Notes: generated by a model not told the origin, from the letters alone. 64,000 bases of DNA from Aquabacterium lacunae (GCF_004310865.1 NZ_SIXI01000003.1:62001-126000), one strand, 5' to 3'; shown: positions 8,436 to 17,942, numbered from the stretch's first letter. Program-made: numbers and translations.

Positions 8436-8557
8436 CGTCCGAATTTCACGAACTCCAGCCGCTTACAAAGCAGGGTGCAGTGCGCTGCATTTCCGCATCC
8501 CGCAGACTCGACTTCAGCCCCATGCCGGGGTGAGCCTGCTTTTTTGGAGTCATGGCG

Positions 8558-9844
8558 ATGGTCGACACCACTTCCCCCTCGGCCTTCCAGACGGCCAACC
8601 CCCACGCCCTCGCGGTGATCCTCGATGCGAGCGAGACCCGCTCGATCATGGCCTCCGAAGACATCTTCGACCTCAAGGGCATGAAGCTGTGGGCCCGCAA
8701 CCAGCCGGTCACGGCCGACCTTCAGCGCAAGCTGATGGACCGCGCCCTGCAGCGCCCGCTGGAAACCTGCCTGATGGTGGAAGATGGCGTGACCGTGCAG
8801 ACCCTGAAAGAGCGCCTGAGCAGCCGCGTGCGCCAGCACCCCACGCTGGCGGCCCTGCTGGGCCCGCAGGAAGACCGGCTGATCAAGGCCATGGGCCAGG
8901 TGCGCCTGCACTCGGTGGTGCAATTGCTGCTGTCGGCCTGTGAAAGCGCGCGTCCGGCCACCTTCGAACACTCGGTCGACGCCATGGCCCTGGCCGGCGC
9001 CCTGCAGGCCACCGCCGGTGGCGACGACACCGCCGTGGCCCGCGCCATGACGGCGGGCCTGCTGCACGACATCGGCGAGATGTACCTGGCGCCCACGCAT
9101 GGCGAAGGCGATGCCGCCAACAACCTGGACATCGACACCTTCCGGCAGCTGGTGGTGCACCCGCACATCGGGCAGCTGCTGCTGAGCCAGTTGACCGACT
9201 ACCCGAAAGAAGTGGTGCGGGCCGTGGCCGAGCACCACGAGCGGCTGGACGGCTCGGGCTACCCGCACCGTCTGAAGGCCGATGGCATCAGCCCGCTGGG
9301 CCGCCTGCTGGCCGTGACCGAAGAGACCCTGGCCGCCCTGCGCCAGCCGGGGGCAGGCCTGGCCCAGGCCAGCGTGGCCCTGCGCGTGGTGCCGGCCGAG
9401 TTCGACGAACGCCACGCGGGCACGGTGGTGGGAGCAGCACGGCGTGCCGCGCAACTGGTGGCCCACCTGAGCGACCAGGAGCTTCATGCCAGACTGGACA
9501 GCCTGGACAGCAACCTGGCCATTGCGCTGGAGCGGCTGGAAGGACTGATCGAAGACACGCCCTCGCCAGCCTCACTGCGCCAGGCCGTGATGCTGGGCCA
9601 CCACCTGGTAAAGCGCCTGCGGGATGGCTGGAACGCCAGCGGCCTGTGGAGCACCGATGGCATCGAAGGTGAAGACGCCGCCGAGGCCGAAACCGTGTGC
9701 GCAGCACTGCAGGCCCGTCTGGAGGCCATCGAACGCTCGGTGCGGCTGACCGCAGGCCAGGGCCTGAGTGAAGACGAGCAGGAAACGCTGGATCAGTTGT
9801 GCGCCATCATCATCGACCACGCACCCACGGGCGAGGTGGCGTGA
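8558..9844 (+). CDS. HD-GYP-type cyclic-di-GMP phosphodiesterase
   Basis: A cytoplasmic protein of about 428 residues. The HD motif GLLHDIGEMYL is followed by HHERLDGSGYPHRL, the full HHExxDGxGYP signature of HD-GYP phosphodiesterases, which hydrolyse cyclic di-GMP. An N-terminal region of ~140 residues resembles none I recognise; a helical C-terminal region of ~150 residues follows the catalytic core. No membrane segment or receiver domain is seen, so it is a soluble, stand-alone enzyme. The ATG at 8558 is preferred because GGAG is 8 bases upstream; the ATG at 8552 would leave only two bases. Genes of opposing activity (a diguanylate cyclase) lie near 41 kb. Confidence 0.82.
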   Translation: MVDTTSPSAFQTANPHALAVILDASETRSIMASEDIFDLKGMKLWARNQPVTADLQRKLMDRALQRPLETCLMVEDGVTVQTLKERLSSRVRQHPTLAALLGPQEDRLIKAMGQVRLHSVVQLLLSACESARPATFEHSVDAMALAGALQATAGGDDTAVARAMTAGLLHDIGEMYLAPTHGEGDAANNLDIDTFRQLVVHPHIGQLLLSQLTDYPKEVVRAVAEHHERLDGSGYPHRLKADGISPLGRLLAVTEETLAALRQPGAGLAQASVALRVVPAEFDERHAGTVVGAARRAAQLVAHLSDQELHARLDSLDSNLAIALERLEGLIEDTPSPASLRQAVMLGHHLVKRLRDGWNASGLWSTDGIEGEDAAEAETVCAALQARLEAIERSVRLTAGQGLSEDEQETLDQLCAIIIDHAPTGEVA

Positions 9845-9853
9845 CCTGACGGG

Positions 9854-11038
9854 TCAGAACAGGGGCAGGCTTTCCTGCACCTGCAAGGCCGGGCTGTCGG
9901 GCACGGTATCGGCCGATTGCAGGCCTTCCACCCGCACGCCCATCAGCCGCAGGCGACGGTCGAGGTCGATGTCGCGCAGGCTGCGGGCAGCCCAACGGCG
10001 CAAGGTGGGCCCATCGGCGGTGGGCTGGGGCATGGTCAGGCTGCGCGTGACGATACGGAAGTCTTCATAGCGCAGCTTCACCCCCACGGTGCGCGCCACC
10101 AGCTGCTTGCGCGCCAGGTCGGCGGCCACCTGTTCGGCCAGCCGCGTCAGCAGCGCGCCCAAGGCTTCGCGGTCATGGCGCGGGTGCAGGTTCCGCTCGA
10201 AGGTGGTCTCGCGGCTCATGGACTTGGGATCGCGCCAGGTCACCACCGGGCGCTCGTCACGGCCATGCGCTGCATCGTGCAACCACTGACCCTGCCGACT
10301 GCCGAAGTGGCCGGCCAGCCAGGCCGGATCGGCCGCGGCCAGTTGCCCGATGGTCTCGATGCCCAGCTCGCGCAGGCGCTCGGCCGCCTTGGGGCCAATG
10401 CCGTTGATGCGACCGGCCGGCAAGGGCCACACCCGCGCGGGCACCTCGGCATGGGTGAACAGGGTCAGCCCATCGGGCTTGTCCATGTCGGAGGCCAGCT
10501 TGGACAACAGTTTGTTGGGCGTCACGCCGATCGAGCAGCTCAAGCCCGTGGCCTCACGCACCGCCTGCTTGAGGCGCTGGGCCACGGCACGCACGCCGGC
10601 ATGGGCGTCATCGGGCGCGCTGGCCTGGGCACCGGGCACGTCGGTCAGGTCGAGGTAGATCTCGTCGATGCCGCGGTCTTCCATCACCGGTGCGATCTCC
10701 AGCACCGCCGCCTTGAACAGGCGCGAGAAGTGCCTGTAACGGTCGAAATCGACCGGCAGCAAGATGGCGTCAGGCGCCAGCAAGGCCGCCTTCATCAGCC
10801 CCATGCCCGAGTGCACCCCCAGAGCCCGCGCCGGGTAGGTGGCGGTGGTGATCACGCCGCGACCTGCGTAGTCCCGCAGGCGAGGCCACGCCGGGCTGTC
10901 GGCCGGGGGGACGCCTTCTGGCAAGGCCCTGCGCCCGCCGATCACCACCGGCTGCCCCTGCAGCTGAGGGTGGCGCAACAGTTCGACCGACGCGTAAAAC
11001 GCGTCCATGTCGAGGTGAGCGATCCATCGTTGCAACAT
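9854..11038 (-). CDS. dinB: DNA polymerase IV (Y-family translesion polymerase)
   Basis: A 394-residue error-prone polymerase that extends past lesions and mismatched ends, usually in the SOS response. The palm domain has the metal-binding motifs HLDMDAFYASVE near the N-terminus and DRGIDEIYLDLT around residue 120, followed by a helix-hairpin-helix region (INGIGPKAAERLRELGIETIG) and a little-finger domain. The C-terminus ends QESLPLF, a plausible beta-clamp binding motif of the QxxLPLF type, as in E. coli Pol IV. I did not see a clear LexA box in the short gap before it. It converges on the HD-GYP gene. Confidence 0.95.
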   Translation of the reverse strand: MLQRWIAHLDMDAFYASVELLRHPQLQGQPVVIGGRRALPEGVPPADSPAWPRLRDYAGRGVITTATYPARALGVHSGMGLMKAALLAPDAILLPVDFDRYRHFSRLFKAAVLEIAPVMEDRGIDEIYLDLTDVPGAQASAPDDAHAGVRAVAQRLKQAVREATGLSCSIGVTPNKLLSKLASDMDKPDGLTLFTHAEVPARVWPLPAGRINGIGPKAAERLRELGIETIGQLAAADPAWLAGHFGSRQGQWLHDAAHGRDERPVVTWRDPKSMSRETTFERNLHPRHDREALGALLTRLAEQVAADLARKQLVARTVGVKLRYEDFRIVTRSLTMPQPTADGPTLRRWAARSLRDIDLDRRLRLMGVRVEGLQSADTVPDSPALQVQESLPLF

Positions 11039-11065
11039 GCCGCGAGCATGCCAGAGCCTGTGGGC

Positions 11066-12376
11066 TCAGCGCGTCGTGTCCGACTCCTTCATGCGCCGAA
11101 CCACCAGGGCCTGGCTGCGTGCCAGAACTTCGTCCACGGTGACGGGGTCGGTCAGCAGGCTGGCCAGTTGCTGGCCGACCGCAGTGCCGATCGACTGGAA
11201 TTCCGGCATGATCGGGAACTGGATGCCGCTGTAGGGCGACTTGGGCAAGGTGCTGTCACGCGGATCGGCCTTGGCCAGGGCCTCTTCCTCGATGGCGGCA
11301 TGGCGTGCCTGCTGCCTGAATGCCGGGTTGGCGTAGGTGCTGAACCGGGTACCGCCGGGCACGGAGCCCCAGCCCTGTGTGGCCGCCACACGCTGCAGGT
11401 AGGTCTTGGACGTGGCCCATCGCACGAAAGCCTGCGCCTGAGGCTGCTGCTTCGACGACGTGGGCACAGCCAGCGCCCACACCCACAACCAACTGGCCCC
11501 CTTGGGCGTGCTGGCCACGGGGGCATGCAGAAAGGCCACCTTGCCCGCCACTTTCGATCGCTTGGGGTTGTCCACGAAACCGCCGGCCACGGTGGCATCG
11601 ACCCAGATGGCGCACTTGCCTTCGCTGAACAGGGTCAGGTTCTCGTTGTAGTTGTTGGCCACGGCACCCGGCGGACCGTACTTGCGCAACAGGTCGGCGT
11701 ACAAGGACACCGCCTCTTTCCAGGGGCGGGTGGTCAACTGGGGTTGCCACTTCATGTCGAACCACTGGCCGCCATGGGTGTTCACCATGGTCGAGATCAG
11801 ACTGATGTTGGCGCCCCAGCCAGCCTTTCCGCGCAGGCAGATCCCATACACCCCCCGGGCCGGGTTGTGCAGGCGGGCCGCGGCGTCTCGGATCTGCGCC
11901 CAGGTCGGATGCAGCGGCAGCTTCACGCCAGCCTGCGCCATCAGGTCGGATCGCACCATGGTCATGCTGCTTTCCCCGTAGAACGGTGCCGCCATCAACT
12001 GGCCATCGACCGTCAGGGCTGACCGCACGGTGGGCAGCAGGTCATCGACCTGCCAGGCGGCATCGGGCTGGATCGGGGCCAGCCAGCCTTTCTTGCCCCA
12101 CAGCGGCGCCTCCAGCGATCCAATGGTCAGCACGTCGAACTTGCCAGCCCGGGTGGCGATGTCGGTGGCCACCTGCTGGCGCAACGGCTCTTCATCGAGT
12201 GTGACCCAGCGGATCTTGACCCCAGGATTGGCCTTCTCGAACTCCTGGCTCAGGCCCTGCAGGGTGATCATGTGTCCGTTGTTCACGGTGGCCACCACCA
12301 GCTCGGCCGCCGAAGCCGCCAGCGGCATGACCATGACGGTGGCGAGGTGCAGCCGGGCGACGAAGGAAGGGTTCAC
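11066..12376 (-). CDS. extracellular solute-binding protein, sugar/polyol type (family 1)
   Basis: A 436-residue periplasmic binding protein resembling sorbitol/mannitol-type receptors of ABC transporters. A signal peptide (residues 1-23, ending AASAAE) precedes the two-lobe fold; a family-typical APFYGESSMTMVRSDLM segment lies near residue 105. The start is GTG with GGGAG upstream. No permease or ATPase gene is nearby. It is divergent from a hybrid kinase with a Cache sensor domain, so it may act as that kinase's periplasmic co-sensor or serve a transporter elsewhere. Confidence 0.85.
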   Translation of the reverse strand: MNPSFVARLHLATVMVMPLAASAAELVVATVNNGHMITLQGLSQEFEKANPGVKIRWVTLDEEPLRQQVATDIATRAGKFDVLTIGSLEAPLWGKKGWLAPIQPDAAWQVDDLLPTVRSALTVDGQLMAAPFYGESSMTMVRSDLMAQAGVKLPLHPTWAQIRDAAARLHNPARGVYGICLRGKAGWGANISLISTMVNTHGGQWFDMKWQPQLTTRPWKEAVSLYADLLRKYGPPGAVANNYNENLTLFSEGKCAIWVDATVAGGFVDNPKRSKVAGKVAFLHAPVASTPKGASWLWVWALAVPTSSKQQPQAQAFVRWATSKTYLQRVAATQGWGSVPGGTRFSTYANPAFRQQARHAAIEEEALAKADPRDSTLPKSPYSGIQFPIMPEFQSIGTAVGQQLASLLTDPVTVDEVLARSQALVVRRMKESDTTR

Positions 12377-12508
12377 GTGAATTGCTCCCGAAACAGACCT
12401 TTGGGCGCATTGTGCGCCAGCCCGTGTCGTTTGGTTTGCACGTCAGACCGGGTACACAGGCAGAATCCACAGCGCTAGACTGTTTGAATTCACCGCCGGA
12501 CCGCCTGG

Positions 12509-15262
12509 ATGTCGACGGATCAAACCACAAACACCTTCAGCAAGCACCCCGTTCACCGCAGCATGCGCGCACGGTCGGCCGTCATCATCGGACTGACAGG
12601 GCTGGTGTTTGCTGTGGGCCTGACGCTGTTCGTGGAAATCGACCAACGGGCGCAACTCACGCGCACCATCAGCGACAACAGCCGCCGCGAGGCGCAGTTC
12701 CTGGGGCACAGCATCAGCATGTCGCTGAAAGAGCGTGTGCTGCAGATCCGTCAGGTGGCCGCCATGCCCGAGGTCTCCAGCGGCCTGGGCGACCCGGGCA
12801 AGATGCGGCTGGCCCTGGAGCAGGTGCGCAACTACCACAACGAACTGACCTGGCTGGGCATCGTCAACCGCAAGGGCCAGGTCGAGGTGGCCACCGGGGC
12901 GTGGCTGGAAGGTCAGACCATCACCTCCCGGCCCTGGTTCACCGAGGGGCTCAAGGGTGTGTGGGTGGGACAGCCCCGCCCGGCAGGCGAACTGGCCGAC
13001 AAGGTGCCACGTGATCCGGACGGCTCGCCCCCGTTGTTCATGGACCTGGCCGTGCCCATCATCGATTACGAAGGGCGCACCATCGGCGTGGTCACGGCCA
13101 TGCTCGACTGGTCCACCGTGCGCGAGCAGCACCGGGCCATGACCAGCCAGCAGGGCGAGATGGGGGTGAACAGCTTCCTGATCTCGCCCACGGGCGAGGT
13201 CACCATCGGCGAGCCCGAACAGATCGGCAAACACCTCGATGTGCCAGGTCTGCCCGCGGTCATGGCCAATGGCAAGGCCGAAGTGATCGATTGGCCTGAT
13301 GGCAAGGCCTACCTCACGGCGGCCGCCCCGATCCGCCTGATGGACGATCCCAATGCACCGGCCTGGACCCTGGTACGCCGCCAGGAAGCCAGTCAGGCCC
13401 TGGCGCCTGTGGCCCGCGCGCGCGACCGTGTGCTGGGTGCCGCCTTGCTGATGTCTCTCCTGTTCATGGCCGTGAGCTGGCTGATCGCCGGACGCATTGC
13501 CAACCCCTTGCGTGAACTGGCGCGCACGGCCCAGCGGCTGCGCGCGGGCGAACAGGTCGATTTCCCGCCAGACCGCGACGAAGCCCCCACCGAGTTGCGC
13601 ACACTCACCAACGCCCTGCGTGAGATGGAGTCGTCGCGGCAGGCGCAGCTGAACCAGCTCCAGTCGAGCACAACGCGCTTTCGCACCCTGATCGACACCA
13701 TCCCGGAAAGCCTGGTGGTGGCGCAAGACGGACAGATCCAGCTGATCAACCGGGCCTGCCTGGCCATGCACCAGATCGACCAGCCTGACCGACTGCTGGG
13801 GCAGCCGGTGCTGTCGCTGTTCACCGCGGCCGAACAGATCCGCATGACACAGCAACTGGGCCAGCTGGGCCATCAGGACCACCTGCCGACCTTCGAAACC
13901 GAGCTGCAAACCGCGCAAGGAACCGCATTGCCCGTGAAGGTCAATGCCTGGGCGATCCAGACCGCTGCCGGTCGGGTACAGCACCTGCTGATCGAAGACA
14001 TCAGCGAACGACAGCGCCTGCAGTCGGAGCGTGAACGCTATCAGCAGGACCTGGAAGAGCAGATCCGCGAACGCACCCTCGAGCTGCAACAGGCACGCGA
14101 CAAGGCCGAATCGGCCAACCGGGCCAAGAGCGCCTTCCTGGCCAACATGTCGCACGAGATCCGCACCCCGATGAACGCCATCATCGGCATGACCTACCTG
14201 TTGCGTGAGCGCCCCAACCCCGCCGAAGACACCAAGCGCCTGACGCTGATTGCCGAAGCGTCCGAGCACCTGATGCGCCTGCTCAACGACGTGCTCGACC
14301 TCTCCAAGATCGAATCTGGCAAGATGACGATGGAGACCATCGACTTCAGCCTGGCGGCCACAGTGTCGCGCTGCATGGAACTGATCCGCGACAAGGCGCA
14401 GGGAAAGGGTCTCAAGCTGATTGTCGATCGTCGGTATGCCGACGACACCATCGCGGGCGACCCCACTCGACTCTCGCAGGCCCTGCTGAACCTGCTCAGC
14501 AACGCCGTGAAGTTCACCAGCCAGGGGTCTGTCACCCTGAGGGTGATGCACACGCAACTGGACGCTGGTGAACCGGCCATCCGATTCGAAGTGGAGGACA
14601 CAGGCATGGGCATCGCCCCTGACCAGTTGCAACGCATCTTCGAACCCTTCGAGCAGGCCGACAACTCAACCACCCGACGCTATGGCGGTTCAGGTCTGGG
14701 GCTGACCATCACCCGCAGCCTGGTCGAACAGATGGGTGGACGGCTGGGAGCCACCAGCGAGCCAGGGCAAGGCAGCCTGTTCTGGTTCACCGTGCCAGCC
14801 CAGGACAGACCATCGGTCCATGTGGCGACCAGCGAATCTCCCAGCAACAACGGTGTGCGTTCCGACGCCGATGTCATCCTGAAACAGTATCACCAGGACA
14901 GCCGGGTGCTGCTGGTGGAAGACAACCAGGTGAACCGCCTGCTGGCCCAGGAACTGCTGTCGATGGTGGGATTGCGTGTGGATGCCGTGGTCAATGGTGC
15001 AGAGGCCGTGGCCCACGCCGCACAGCATCAGTACGACATCGTGCTGATGGACGTTCACATGCCCGAGATGGACGGTCTGGAAGCCACACGGCGCATCCGT
15101 CAAAACACGCTGTATGCCAGCGTGCCGATCGTGGCCATGACAGCCTCGGTCATGGCCGATGAGCAGGACGCCTGCCTCACGGCAGGCATGAACGCCCTGA
15201 TCGAAAAGCCGCTGGACGCCCGCAAGTTGTACGACACGCTGCTGCGCCTGCTCAGACGCTGA
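12509..15262 (+). CDS. hybrid sensor histidine kinase (dCache-HAMP-PAS-HisKA-HATPase-REC)
   Basis: A 917-residue membrane hybrid kinase. Order of parts: transmembrane segment ~23-44, periplasmic double-Cache sensor ~50-300, second membrane segment ~308-330, HAMP ~331-385, PAS ~390-500, coiled coil ~505-545, HisKA with phosphoacceptor H in NMSHEIRTPMNAIIG, ATPase domain with NLLSNAVKFT and GGSGLGLTI, then a receiver domain (VLLVEDNQVN, acceptor D in VLMDVHMPEMDG). There is no Hpt domain in the protein or next to it, so the phosphorelay partner is elsewhere. It is divergent from an orphan solute-binding protein, which may present its ligand. Confidence 0.92.
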   Translation: MSTDQTTNTFSKHPVHRSMRARSAVIIGLTGLVFAVGLTLFVEIDQRAQLTRTISDNSRREAQFLGHSISMSLKERVLQIRQVAAMPEVSSGLGDPGKMRLALEQVRNYHNELTWLGIVNRKGQVEVATGAWLEGQTITSRPWFTEGLKGVWVGQPRPAGELADKVPRDPDGSPPLFMDLAVPIIDYEGRTIGVVTAMLDWSTVREQHRAMTSQQGEMGVNSFLISPTGEVTIGEPEQIGKHLDVPGLPAVMANGKAEVIDWPDGKAYLTAAAPIRLMDDPNAPAWTLVRRQEASQALAPVARARDRVLGAALLMSLLFMAVSWLIAGRIANPLRELARTAQRLRAGEQVDFPPDRDEAPTELRTLTNALREMESSRQAQLNQLQSSTTRFRTLIDTIPESLVVAQDGQIQLINRACLAMHQIDQPDRLLGQPVLSLFTAAEQIRMTQQLGQLGHQDHLPTFETELQTAQGTALPVKVNAWAIQTAAGRVQHLLIEDISERQRLQSERERYQQDLEEQIRERTLELQQARDKAESANRAKSAFLANMSHEIRTPMNAIIGMTYLLRERPNPAEDTKRLTLIAEASEHLMRLLNDVLDLSKIESGKMTMETIDFSLAATVSRCMELIRDKAQGKGLKLIVDRRYADDTIAGDPTRLSQALLNLLSNAVKFTSQGSVTLRVMHTQLDAGEPAIRFEVEDTGMGIAPDQLQRIFEPFEQADNSTTRRYGGSGLGLTITRSLVEQMGGRLGATSEPGQGSLFWFTVPAQDRPSVHVATSESPSNNGVRSDADVILKQYHQDSRVLLVEDNQVNRLLAQELLSMVGLRVDAVVNGAEAVAHAAQHQYDIVLMDVHMPEMDGLEATRRIRQNTLYASVPIVAMTASVMADEQDACLTAGMNALIEKPLDARKLYDTLLRLLRR

Positions 15263-15277
15263 CCACCGACGCGCCGC

Positions 15278-15865
15278 TCAACGCCCGCTGGTACGGGCCC
15301 CCTCCAGCAAGCGACGGCTGTTGACGTCCTTCAAGAAAGACTCGACCACCTCGCGGGTGCGGAAGTTCAGCAGGTTGTCGCGGTCGCGCACAAAGCGTGG
15401 CCGCTGGTTGAACAGGGATTCGACACGCCGGCCGCGGCTTTGCTGCAAGGCCACGGTGAAGTCGTAGCCGAAATACGCCTGGCCCTGGCGTTCACCCACG
15501 GTATGGGCCACCTGCACCAGCCAGTCACACCCTGACGCCTGCCACTGCTGGTGGATGGTGCGCCGCTGGGTGGCGGTGTCGGCAAAAGGCACCGCGTAGG
15601 GCTGAACGCGGTAGCCCTGCTCCACCATCACCTGCTGAAGCTGCTCGGTGAGTTGCAGATCGAGGTCGTACCACACGCGCGCGGCCAGGGCCTCGGGCGA
15701 ATCGGCAGGAGGAGCTGGCGCATCGTCGCCCAGCCCGCCCGACACGAAAACGCACGGCGCACGGCCAGCGTCCACCTCGCTGGCGCACACCACGGCGCTG
15801 CCCAGGGCAGCCAGCCCCCCGATCACGCCCCCGGTCAGGCACGAACGCCACCTTGCAAACCCCAT
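15278..15865 (-). CDS. secreted hypothetical protein
   Basis: A 195-residue protein of no family I recognise. The start at 15865 is chosen for AAGGAG 7 bases upstream and a signal peptide (MGFARWRSCLTGGVIGGLAAL..., cleaved about VVCASE). The mature part includes WYDLDLQLTEQLQQVMVEQGYR and a segment QASGCDWLVQVAHTVGERQG, suggesting a small periplasmic alpha/beta domain. It is convergent to the hybrid kinase and divergent from the PAS kinase, so it may belong with either signalling system, but no function can be given. Confidence 0.6.
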   Translation of the reverse strand: MGFARWRSCLTGGVIGGLAALGSAVVCASEVDAGRAPCVFVSGGLGDDAPAPPADSPEALAARVWYDLDLQLTEQLQQVMVEQGYRVQPYAVPFADTATQRRTIHQQWQASGCDWLVQVAHTVGERQGQAYFGYDFTVALQQSRGRRVESLFNQRPRFVRDRDNLLNFRTREVVESFLKDVNSRRLLEGARTSGR

Positions 15866-15953
15866 CTTTTCAGCTCCTTCTCGAGGCTGAACAGCCTCCA
15901 TGAAACGGCGGTCAGTGTGCCAATGGCACGAAGTTTGCAAATCAGGGAACACC

Positions 15954-17165
15954 ATGCCTCCGCCCCTTGCCATGCCACCCGGCAGATCGACCTCGCCCCC
16001 CTGGTCACCCGTCACTTCGTCAGGCGTGACCCTGTGGCATGACCGCCTGAGCCTGTTGCTGGCCTCCACCGGAGAGGGCATCTACGGGGTCGACACCGAC
16101 GGCCTGTGCCACTTCGTGAACCCCGCCGCCGCCCGCATGCTGGGTTACCACGAAGAGGAACTGCGGGGCGTGAACATGCACGAGCGCCTGCACCACACGC
16201 ACGCCGACGGACAACACTACCCGGCCGACCAGTGCCCCATCTACCTGGCCTTCCGCGAGGGCGTGCCCTGCCGCATCGACAGCGATGTGCTGTGGCGCAA
16301 AGATGGCACGGCCATCCCGGTGGAATACACCTCCTACCCGATCCTGGAAGACGGACGGGTGCTGGGCGCGGTGGTCACCTTCGTGGACATCAGCGCGCGC
16401 AAGCGGCAGGAGGCCCAGCTGCGGCATGCCCAGGAGCAACTGGAGCGCCGGGTGGAGGAGCGCACCCAGGCGCTCAGCCAGGCCCTGCAGCAACTGCGTG
16501 ACCTGCAGGCCCACCTCGAGCACGTGCGCGAAAGCGAACGCACCCGCATCGCTCGCGAGATCCATGACGAACTTGGCAGCCTGCTGGTCGGCCTGAAGAT
16601 GGACGTGAGCTGGATGGAAAAGCGCCTGGTCGACCAGCCAACCCTGCGCTGCAAGTGCCAGGGCATGCGTGGCCTCATCGACGACGCCGTGGGCAATGTG
16701 GGCCGCATCATCACAGACCTTCGGCCCTCCATCCTCGACCACCAGGGCCTGTGGGCCACGCTGGAATGGCAGCTGCAGGATTTCATCGACGCCAGCGAGC
16801 TGGCCTGTGACTGGACGCTCGACATCCACCCCCAACTGCAGGCCCCTGAAGGCCCGGTGGCCACGGCCATCTTTCGCATCTTCCAGGAAATGCTCAGCAA
16901 CGTGGCCCGCCACGCGCAGGCCAGCCAGGTCGAGATCCGGGTGCGGGCCCAGCCGGGTGAACTGACGCTGCTGGTCAAGGACAACGGTCGCGGCGCGCCA
17001 CCGGGGGCCTTCGAGCGCCCCGATGCTTACGGTGTGATGGGCATGAAGGAACGCGCGGCACACCACGGTGGGTGGCTGCAGATCGACAGCCGCGTGGGCG
17101 GCGGCACCCAGGTGATCCTGGCCATGCCCTTGCCTGCGCGCCTGATGTCGGAGGAAGCCGCATGA
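15954..17165 (+). CDS. PAS-domain histidine kinase (HisKA_3 type)
   Basis: A soluble 403-residue kinase with one PAS domain (~25-150, GEGIYGVDTDGLCHFVNPAA), a coiled coil, a HisKA_3 dimerisation domain with phosphoacceptor H in REIHDELGSLLVGLKMD, and an ATPase domain (MLSNVARHA, DNGRGAPPG, GVMGMKERA). The ATG at 15954 has AGGGAA upstream; an earlier ATG at 15900 would add 18 unlikely residues. It is translationally coupled (ATGA) to the NarL-type regulator and precedes the cyanate operon, which it probably controls. No membrane segment is seen, so the signal is likely intracellular. Confidence 0.9.
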   Translation: MPPPLAMPPGRSTSPPWSPVTSSGVTLWHDRLSLLLASTGEGIYGVDTDGLCHFVNPAAARMLGYHEEELRGVNMHERLHHTHADGQHYPADQCPIYLAFREGVPCRIDSDVLWRKDGTAIPVEYTSYPILEDGRVLGAVVTFVDISARKRQEAQLRHAQEQLERRVEERTQALSQALQQLRDLQAHLEHVRESERTRIAREIHDELGSLLVGLKMDVSWMEKRLVDQPTLRCKCQGMRGLIDDAVGNVGRIITDLRPSILDHQGLWATLEWQLQDFIDASELACDWTLDIHPQLQAPEGPVATAIFRIFQEMLSNVARHAQASQVEIRVRAQPGELTLLVKDNGRGAPPGAFERPDAYGVMGMKERAAHHGGWLQIDSRVGGGTQVILAMPLPARLMSEEAA

Positions 17166-17812
17166 TCCGGGTGCTGCTGGTCGATGACCACCGCATCGTG
17201 CGGCAGGGCCTGCGCCAGGTGCTGGCCGATGTGCCCGACATCGAGGTGGTGGGGGATGCGGGCGACGGTGCGCAGGCCCTGAGCCAGGTTCGCAGCCTGG
17301 TCTGCACCCCCGAGGGCTTGCAGGTGGTGATGCTGGACATCGCCATGCCCGGGCGCGACGGGCTGGAGGTGCTCAAACTGATCAAGGCCGAGTTCCCGCG
17401 CCTGGCCGTGCTGATGCTGAGCACCTACCCCGACCGGCAGTTCGCAGTGCGCTGCCTGCGCGCCGGTGCGGCCGGCTACCTGCACAAAAGCGCCGACCCC
17501 GACGACATGGTGGCCGCCCTGCGCAAGGCCGCAGCCGGCGGCCGCTACATCACACCCTCGGTGGCCGAACTGCTGGCCACCTCCATCAGCGAGCCCCACG
17601 ACCACGCCCCGCATGAGGCCCTGTCGCAGCGCGAGCACCAGGTGTTCAGGCTGCTGGCCCAGGGGCACAGCGTGGGCCAGATCGCTCAGAGCCTGAGCCT
17701 GTCGTCGAACACGGTGTCCACCTACCGGGCACGCATTCTGGAGAAAACCGGCACGCGCAATGACGTGGAGCTGGCGCTGTACGCGGTGCGTCAGCAGATG
17801 GTGGAACCCTGA
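17162..17812 (+). CDS. NarL/FixJ-type response regulator
   Basis: A 216-residue regulator with an N-terminal receiver (LLVDDHRIVRQG; acceptor D in VVMLDIAMPGRDGLEV; K in YLHKSADP) and a C-terminal LuxR-type helix-turn-helix (LSQREHQVFRLLAQGHSVGQIAQSLSLSSNTVSTYRARI). Its start overlaps the kinase stop codon by 4 bases, so the two are made together. A near-perfect palindrome lies 16 bases after its stop, in the gap before the cyanate transporter genes, and may be its operator. Confidence 0.93.
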   Translation: MIRVLLVDDHRIVRQGLRQVLADVPDIEVVGDAGDGAQALSQVRSLVCTPEGLQVVMLDIAMPGRDGLEVLKLIKAEFPRLAVLMLSTYPDRQFAVRCLRAGAAGYLHKSADPDDMVAALRKAAAGGRYITPSVAELLATSISEPHDHAPHEALSQREHQVFRLLAQGHSVGQIAQSLSLSSNTVSTYRARILEKTGTRNDVELALYAVRQQMVEP

Positions 17813-17828
17813 GGCCGGGGCGGCCGCG

Positions 17829-17846
17829 TGTAGGGCCAGCCCTACA
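17829..17846. promoter_or_regulatory. palindromic operator candidate before the cyanate operon
   Basis: TGTAGGGC-CA-GCCCTACA is an inverted repeat with perfect 8-bp arms. It lies between the NarL-type regulator gene and cynA, about 97 bases before the cynA start. No T-run follows, so it is more likely a protein-binding site than a terminator. Binding by the adjacent NarL-type regulator is inferred. Confidence 0.5.
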
Positions 17847-17942
17847 TGCGAATCATGGCGCGCACGATGGTGGCCAGTGGCCTGACTTTCTACAGTGAGA
17901 CATCACCCACACCGCCACGCAGGCGGCTCACTGGAGTCTCCG

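Noticed and set aside
12443-14632. A 729-codon open frame antisense to the hybrid kinase gene
   Set aside because: It has no recognisable domain and a histidine/glutamine/arginine-rich composition typical of the reverse strand of GC-rich genes; the opposite strand encodes a complete, motif-bearing kinase.
17880-17900. Possible sigma-54 promoter before cynA (TGGCCT...)
   Set aside because: The GG of the -24 element is present but the GC of the -12 element is missing at the required distance.
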